Of a DNA stretch of 17,553 nt, positions 14,172 to 17,553 are shown piece by piece (within the stretch, counting starts at the first letter, position 1; each line of letters opens with the position of its first letter). The position numbers and the translations under genes are program-made. This DNA comes from Candidatus Levyibacteriota bacterium. GTDB lineage: Bacteria > Patescibacteriota > Microgenomatia > Levybacterales > GWA1-39-11. The DNA lies in the NCBI GenBank assembly GCA_016204525.1, contig JACQKO010000038.1, forward strand, positions 1 to 17,553. The letters are read 5' to 3'. The notes under the pieces were generated by a model. The model was not told where the DNA came from and ran no database searches. It saw only the letters and a list, made by a program, of their open reading frames with translations.

Positions 14172-14486
14172 TTACAACCCCTTTTCCCCCCACTGTGAAA
14201 TATGAAATCCAGACGGCAATCTGGAGCGTGCCTTAGTACTATTAACTTTCCTTGCTATGGCGAGTATTTCTTCCTCTTCAGCCGCAAGTTTTTTCGCGGT
14301 TTCGCGGAACATTGCTTTCTGGGCCTCTTCGGGGGCGATTGGTTTCGGCGCCGAACCCGGAACGTAGTCTGGATCGGGTTCGGTGATTCTTGATTGGACT
14401 GGAGGCTTGTCGAAAATATGTTTCAGACTTCTTTCTGGCGGCCCCTGTGGCAGTTGCTGCTTTTCGCGATTTTCTCCGTCCGGCAT
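14172..14486 (-). CDS. Hypothetical protein, 104 aa, probably mostly disordered
   Basis: Unrecognised. The first 50 residues are rich in Pro, Glu, Asp and Gln (EPDPDYVPGSAPKPIAPEEA) and look disordered. Residues about 52-85 form a likely charged helix (ETAKKLAAEEEEILAIARK). No membrane segment or signal peptide. It lies 22 bp downstream of the 40-aa membrane protein gene. The start is supported only by the length of the frame. Confidence 0.6.
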   Translation of the reverse strand: MPDGENREKQQLPQGPPERSLKHIFDKPPVQSRITEPDPDYVPGSAPKPIAPEEAQKAMFRETAKKLAAEEEEILAIARKVNSTKARSRLPSGFHISQWGEKGL

Positions 14487-14508
14487 ATTACAATTTCAGC
14501 AGAAAGAC

Positions 14509-14631
14509 TTAGTGTCTCTGGGAACGCTTGGTTGGAAACTTAGCAAGGAAGGTTAAAAATAACAATAAAACAATAAGCGCAAGTCCAACCCCAATGTTTA
14601 TCCTTGAAAAAAGATCAGTTAAATCAATCAT
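14509..14631 (-). CDS. Small membrane protein, 40 aa
   Basis: A short frame with a clear single membrane helix: polar start MIDLTDLFSRIN, then about 18 hydrophobic residues (IGVGLALIVLLLFLTFLA), then the basic tail KFPTKRSQRH. The positive tail predicts that the C-terminus stays inside. Its ATG overlaps the stop codon of the upstream 61-aa gene (ATGA at 14628-14631), a strong sign of translational coupling and so of a real gene. I do not know its function. Confidence 0.7.
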   Translation of the reverse strand: MIDLTDLFSRINIGVGLALIVLLLFLTFLAKFPTKRSQRH

Positions 14632-14813
14632 GTTGCCTCCAAAATATCTTCTACTCTGACTGCCGTAGCTAATGATACTATAGCAAAGAAGATAGATATC
14701 GTCAATACTGTTTGATCATGGACCGTAAATGTAGCAAGTAGCAATGCGGATCCAGCGTTAGTTAACAGCGCCGACATAACTTTCAATTGAGAGGTTCGAA
14801 GCTCGAATTCCAT
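14628..14813 (-). CDS. Small membrane protein, 61 aa
   Basis: Unrecognised. After a polar start, two hydrophobic segments follow (about 14-31 and 36-52), then an acidic tail VRVEDILEAT, so a hairpin in the membrane is likely. It is the first gene of the small-gene cluster and overlaps the 40-aa gene by four bases. A TTGACA at 14844-14849 with a weak -10 (TAAGCT, 14820-14825) puts the start site close to the ATG. Two coupled small membrane proteins may act together, but nothing shows what they do. Confidence 0.7.
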   Translation of the reverse strand: MEFELRTSQLKVMSALLTNAGSALLLATFTVHDQTVLTISIFFAIVSLATAVRVEDILEAT

Positions 14814-14819
14814 AAGCTT

Positions 14820-14849
14820 AGCTTAGAGAGAAAAATACCATGCTGTCAA
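14820..14849 (-). promoter_or_regulatory. Possible promoter of the small-gene cluster
   Basis: Perfect -35 TTGACA (14844-14849), an 18-nt spacer and a weak -10 TAAGCT (14820-14825) on the minus strand, six bases from the ATG at 14813. Confidence 0.45.
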
Positions 14850-14854
14850 TAAGA

Positions 14855-14911
14855 TTAAATTTTGGGTTTTGCAAACACAAGTGTGCGTTTCCATGCCGTA
14901 CCGGGGGGCCA
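14855..14911 (-). pseudogene. Remnant of a second sortase gene (C-terminal end only)
   Basis: The minus strand encodes WPPGTAWKRTLVFAKPKI and a stop. This parallels the end of the intact sortase (WPPGTDWKRTLVFARPKGE), including the active-site arginine but without the catalytic cysteine. Most codon differences between the two are silent, so this copy evolved as a coding paralogue before it was lost. It is joined at its 5' side directly to the repeat at 14912-14936. Confidence 0.8.
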
Positions 14912-14936
14912 TCCTTCGCTAAGGCTTCGGCGGGCG
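14912..14936. repeat. Dispersed CPR-type repeat
   Basis: TCCTTCGCTAAGGCTTCGGC and the bases after it form an imperfect fold-back (CCTT/AAGG and CCGAAG words). From memory, this repeat is widespread in candidate-phyla genomes, often read through as peptides such as PAEALAK or RSLSEG. It sits exactly at the breakpoint of the sortase remnant, so it may have been the site of the rearrangement. Confidence 0.6.
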
Positions 14937-14956
14937 AGCTGTTTCCGTTGATAAAG

Positions 14957-15697
14957 CTATTCTCCCTTTGGCCGTGCGAATACCAACGTTCGTTTCCAGT
15001 CCGTACCTGGGGGCCAGCAGGTTTGAAGAATAATTTTTTCACCAAGTCCCAAGGCAGCGTCTATGTGTTCGACTTCTCGTGCCTCGGCTATCCTTTTATC
15101 ATAAACCTCGTAATTGTATCTTTTACCTCGAAAGAAAAGATAAACATCGTCTCCGGGTTCAAGATCTTTCAATAAATAAAACACCGCGTTGTAACGTCCT
15201 ATATTCCAGAAGTTATCCGCAGAATGCGCAAACAAAAAAGTCGTACCGCCAAGCCCGGGGAAAGCGGTACCTTTTGCATGAGCGATTGCTGATTTTAATA
15301 CTTCAAGATATTCATTTTTATTCGTTGAATCAACATTTGCCTGAATCCGCTGACTTGCGCCAATCTTTGGGATGACTATTGAAAACTCCGTGTCCGGCGG
15401 AACCAGAATTTGTTCTTTTGTGTTTGCTAAAACCTCGCGGAATAAACTCGGGGCAGAAGGCGCAGTCTGACCTTCCTCTCTGTATCTACGAACCAATTTC
15501 CCAAGTTCCGTCTCATCTGATGCTTGAATATCGGAAGCCAATCTATAGTTAACGCCGCGAACATTTGCGATTCTCCACGAGGCCTCATAATATAATGCGG
15601 GACCAAACGTCGCTACAAAACCAAAGATGGTAAATAAAACCAAAAAATTGCCGATCGTTCTTAAAATCATAAACCGAACAAAATCCTTCTTGTTCAC
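14957..15697 (-). CDS. Sortase family transpeptidase
   Basis: Sortases cut a sorting signal in surface proteins and attach them to the wall or to one another. The 246-aa protein has an N-terminal membrane anchor (about 10-32), a linker, and the sortase barrel with catalytic His158 (FLFAHSADNFWN), Cys227 (LQTCWPPGT) and Arg236 (WKRTLVFA). There is no C-terminal membrane segment. The TCWPPGT pattern suggests a class D/E-like or CPR-specific group, but the class is uncertain. The start is a GTG at 15697, seven bases after a TATAAT (15705-15710), so it is probably leaderless. No sorting-signal substrate gene is visible in the window. Confidence 0.92.
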   Translation of the reverse strand: MNKKDFVRFMILRTIGNFLVLFTIFGFVATFGPALYYEASWRIANVRGVNYRLASDIQASDETELGKLVRRYREEGQTAPSAPSLFREVLANTKEQILVPPDTEFSIVIPKIGASQRIQANVDSTNKNEYLEVLKSAIAHAKGTAFPGLGGTTFLFAHSADNFWNIGRYNAVFYLLKDLEPGDDVYLFFRGKRYNYEVYDKRIAEAREVEHIDAALGLGEKIILQTCWPPGTDWKRTLVFARPKGE

Positions 15698-15704
15698 ACC
15701 CCTT

Positions 15705-15710
15705 ATTATA
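15705..15710 (-). promoter_or_regulatory. -10 box of the sortase gene
   Basis: Perfect TATAAT seven bases before the GTG start. A weak TTGCTT (15729-15734) lies 18 nt upstream. Confidence 0.55.
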
Positions 15711-15803
15711 TGACGCGCACATTTGACAAAGCAATTTCGCTCTTTTGACAGTAGATTTGTATCTAACTAGATTGGCCTCACGTGGTACTCGAAGAAGGTA
15801 AAA

Positions 15804-16346
15804 TTACTTTTTCTTTGAAAGTAGCATAAAGAAGATAATCAATAGAAATGTGGTCAGGGACATCATGGGAATTGTGATATAGCCAAACTGAGCGAATTGT
15901 TTGGCGGCACAATTTGCAACTTCATCTGTACAAGGTAGAGGAATCGGCGACATCTGAAGTAGATAGTGATAAATTGCAATAGCCGCGCCTATTATCGACA
16001 GCGCAATTGCGTACCTTCGAACTCCGAAATCGTTTTTAAATGTCGCAATTCCAAGTAATAAAACCTGCGGATACATAAAAACCCTCTGAAACCAGCAGAG
16101 TTTACAGGGGATAAAGTGGGCAACTTCAGATAAAAAAAGACTCCCAAGAGTTGCGGCAACCGAGACCAGAAAAGCAAAGGCTAGGGAATTTGAAGACAGG
16201 AATTGAGTAAGTTTTTTTATCGGCTTGTTGCCTTTGGTCAATTTTCCGAAGAAAAAGATAATCACAAAAATTCCCAGAAAAACCTGAAAAATAAGCGTCA
16301 ATGTTGCCAATCCATTAATAATTAGTGATATAGATTCTCTATTCAT
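15804..16346 (-). CDS. dsbB: Disulfide bond formation protein DsbB/BdbC
   Basis: A membrane oxidase that reoxidises DsbA and passes electrons to quinone. The 180-aa protein has about five hydrophobic segments (one more than the classic four, at the N-terminus). It carries the CKLCWFQR motif (Cys81, Cys84) and a second redox pair in PCTDEVANC (Cys139, Cys146), followed by the family stretch FGYITIPMMSLTTF. It lies downstream of the DsbA-like gene on the same strand, 139 bp away, so the two form a functional pair. Confidence 0.94.
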   Translation of the reverse strand: MNRESISLIINGLATLTLIFQVFLGIFVIIFFFGKLTKGNKPIKKLTQFLSSNSLAFAFLVSVAATLGSLFLSEVAHFIPCKLCWFQRVFMYPQVLLLGIATFKNDFGVRRYAIALSIIGAAIAIYHYLLQMSPIPLPCTDEVANCAAKQFAQFGYITIPMMSLTTFLLIIFFMLLSKKK

Positions 16347-16370
16347 GCTTATAGAAAATAGTTATAGGAA

Positions 16371-16447
16371 AATGGAAATTAGTAATAGAAACTGGAAAGT
16401 GGAAAATAGCGAAAATAAAATCAAATTTCTAATATCTAATTTCCATT
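16371..16447. repeat. Inverted word repeat between the dsbA-like gene and dsbB
   Basis: Perfect 12-bp arms AATGGAAATTAG (16371-16382) and CTAATTTCCATT (16436-16447), continued inwards by TAATAGAAA against TTTCTAATA, enclose GGAAA-type words. It is similar in words and build to 6778-6877. Confidence 0.7.
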
Positions 16448-16485
16448 ACCATTCTCTACTTTCTAAAAACCAATTTCTGTGTATA

Positions 16486-17208
16486 TTACTTGAGCTCTTC
16501 GTCAATTAATTTCTTAAAGTCATCAACTGATCTTGGATTCTGTATTATTTTCCCGTTTAGGAAAAAGGTGGGTGTACCCGAGACCCCATTATTTATACCT
16601 TCATCCTGGTTTGCGCGGATTTTTTCTTCAAATTCTTTACTTGCTAGATCTTTTAGAAATTTTTCCTGCTCGAGTCTAAGCTCGGCGGCATACGAAATAA
16701 ATCGCTCTTGGGCTTCTATCACGGGCACTCTTGCCCATTCATCTTGCCTCTCATATAAGATATCGTGCATCTCAAAAAATTTCCCTTGCGCCCCTGCCGC
16801 TTCTGCTGCCATTGCCGCGCCAAATGCATTTTTATGAGCAGAGGTTAATGGGAAATGTTTGAATATCAACCTAAAACTTCTATCTTTATAAGTGACTAAA
16901 AGTCCTTGAATCATCGGGTAATATGTTTTACACGCAGGACATTGAAAATCTCCAAACTCACTTAAGGTTACTTTGGCGGAAACTTCCCCTCTTACCCAAC
17001 CGTTATCAGAAAGTGCTACCGGTTTTTGAGAACTTTGTTTTGCGAGAAAAATTAGAGACCCAAAAAACGCGATAAAAAGAAATGCACCCACTCCCAGCAT
17101 TATCCACCTAATTGTATTTCGCGAGCCCGCTTGCTTCTCCTGGTCCAATTTCTCAAGACGGCGCAAATGCTTTAATTCGCGTTTTGTCAAAGGTGTACTT
17201 TGATCCAT
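16486..17208 (-). CDS. DsbA-like thiol-disulfide oxidoreductase, membrane-anchored
   Basis: Introduces disulfide bonds into exported proteins. The 240-aa protein has a basic cytoplasmic start, one membrane anchor (about 35-56), and a thioredoxin fold with the active site FGDFQCPACK (Cys90, Cys93), a helical insertion, and the cis-proline loop GVSGTPTFFLNG (about 206-217). This is the DsbA-like Thioredoxin_4 group. It starts five bases after the stop of the EF-like gene, so they are co-transcribed. With dsbB downstream it makes a complete oxidative folding pair, consistent with exported Cys-containing proteins. Confidence 0.93.
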   Translation of the reverse strand: MDQSTPLTKRELKHLRRLEKLDQEKQAGSRNTIRWIMLGVGAFLFIAFFGSLIFLAKQSSQKPVALSDNGWVRGEVSAKVTLSEFGDFQCPACKTYYPMIQGLLVTYKDRSFRLIFKHFPLTSAHKNAFGAAMAAEAAGAQGKFFEMHDILYERQDEWARVPVIEAQERFISYAAELRLEQEKFLKDLASKEFEEKIRANQDEGINNGVSGTPTFFLNGKIIQNPRSVDDFKKLIDEELK

Positions 17209-17213
17209 GAGAA

Positions 17214-17456
17214 TTATCTTACCACAACTGTTCCTTCTTTTGCACTCTTGTCAACTTTTATGGCCACTTCGTCGCCTTTGCTCGCTTCGTTGATCGGTTT
17301 GTGATCAAGCTGCATGGAGGAAACTTGTTGCTCAAAAGAATCCTCGCCATGGGAAAATTTGACCTTGTCCCCCACTTTTAGCTTCTTGCCAAGCTTCACT
17401 ACCGCAACCCCTATTCTATCGTAGTAATGAACAACTTTACCTATCTGATCATTCAT
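17214..17456 (-). CDS. Small EF-Tu domain 2-like (translation-factor barrel) protein
   Basis: An 80-aa protein that consists only of a beta-barrel like domain 2 of translation GTPases: IGKVVHYYDRIGVAVVKLGKKLKVGDKVKF, then VSSMQLDHKPINEASKGDEVAIKV (given here in part). Similar stand-alone proteins are annotated as elongation factor-like in many candidate-phyla and archaeal genomes. There is no GTPase domain. The start is set by a strong GAGGAGGTGA ribosome site about eight bases upstream. It begins 28 bp after the tRNA-Pro 3' end, so the mRNA probably comes from the tRNA transcript. Confidence 0.85.
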   Translation of the reverse strand: MNDQIGKVVHYYDRIGVAVVKLGKKLKVGDKVKFSHGEDSFEQQVSSMQLDHKPINEASKGDEVAIKVDKSAKEGTVVVR

Positions 17457-17484
17457 ATATTCTTCACCTCCTCTAATCTCATTG

Positions 17485-17553
17485 TCGGGGTGAGAGGAAT
17501 TGAACCTCCTGCTTCGCGAACCCGAATCGCGCGGTCTACCGATGACCTACACC
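17485..17553 (-). tRNA. tRNA-Pro (CGG), cut at its 5' end by the window edge
   Basis: On the minus strand the cloverleaf is complete except for the first three bases. The D stem is GGTC/GACC, the anticodon stem CGCGA/TCGCG with loop TTCGGGT (anticodon CGG at 34-36, G37), the T arm GGAGG-TTCAATT-CCTCT, and the 3' acceptor strand CACCCCG with discriminator A (17485). The CCA end is not encoded. Confidence 0.9.

Noticed and set aside
14840..15175. 111-aa plus-strand frame
   Set aside because: It is antisense to the sortase gene and its remnant, and contains the dispersed repeat read as peptide.
1..17553. CRISPR array or insertion sequence
   Set aside because: No regular direct repeats with unique spacers and no transposase frame are present. 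The repeats are short, degenerate words.

Overview
The window looks like a chromosomal stretch from an uncultured bacterium of the Candidate Phyla Radiation (Patescibacteria), possibly Microgenomates-like. The evidence is an AT-rich genome of short housekeeping genes, a 16S 5' part with non-standard signatures (the 338 region matches probe EUB338-III rather than EUB338), a zinc-ribbon L28, an isolated rplJ-rplL pair, sortase and DsbA/DsbB, and a repeat I recall from CPR assemblies. The phylum is an inference. TGA is used as a stop (def; the small gene at 14628), so the code appears standard.

Layout. 1-770: the 5' part of a 16S rRNA gene on the minus strand, with a structured leader, a boxA antitermination site and a near-consensus promoter. 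794-1168: an unknown leaderless gene. 1391-2548: mreB with an unusual in-frame insertion. 2693-6569 (plus strand): an O-antigen-ligase/TPR membrane protein, then the def-fmt operon. 6496-8118 (minus): rpmB, then rplJ-rplL behind an L10 leader with an attenuator. 8134-9956 (minus): an unknown 224-aa protein and dprA. 10001-10677 (plus): an AbrB-like antitoxin and a Doc toxin. 10692-13629 (minus): mreC-mreD-mrdA, the elongasome wall-synthesis operon, separated from mreB. 13701-14813 (minus): four unknown small genes, two of them coupled small membrane proteins. 14855-15697 (minus): a sortase followed by a remnant of a second sortase. 15804-17553 (minus): dsbB, a DsbA-like oxidoreductase, a small EF-Tu-domain-2-like protein and tRNA-Pro.

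Two patterns run through the window. First, at least seven transcription units place a -10 hexamer 6-10 nt upstream of the start codon, which predicts leaderless mRNAs, while several internal genes have ordinary Shine-Dalgarno sites. Second, many gene borders carry degenerate repeats of a short word, often folding back on an inverted copy of the same words. Similar repeats also lie in frame inside mreB, the O-antigen-ligase gene, dprA and mrdA. The second pattern is the most unusual signal here.

Functionally the window combines cell-shape and wall synthesis (MreBCD, PBP2), surface protein handling (sortase, DsbA/DsbB, O-antigen ligase), translation (16S, L10, L7/L12, L28, tRNA-Pro, Def, Fmt, EF-like) and DNA uptake (DprA).
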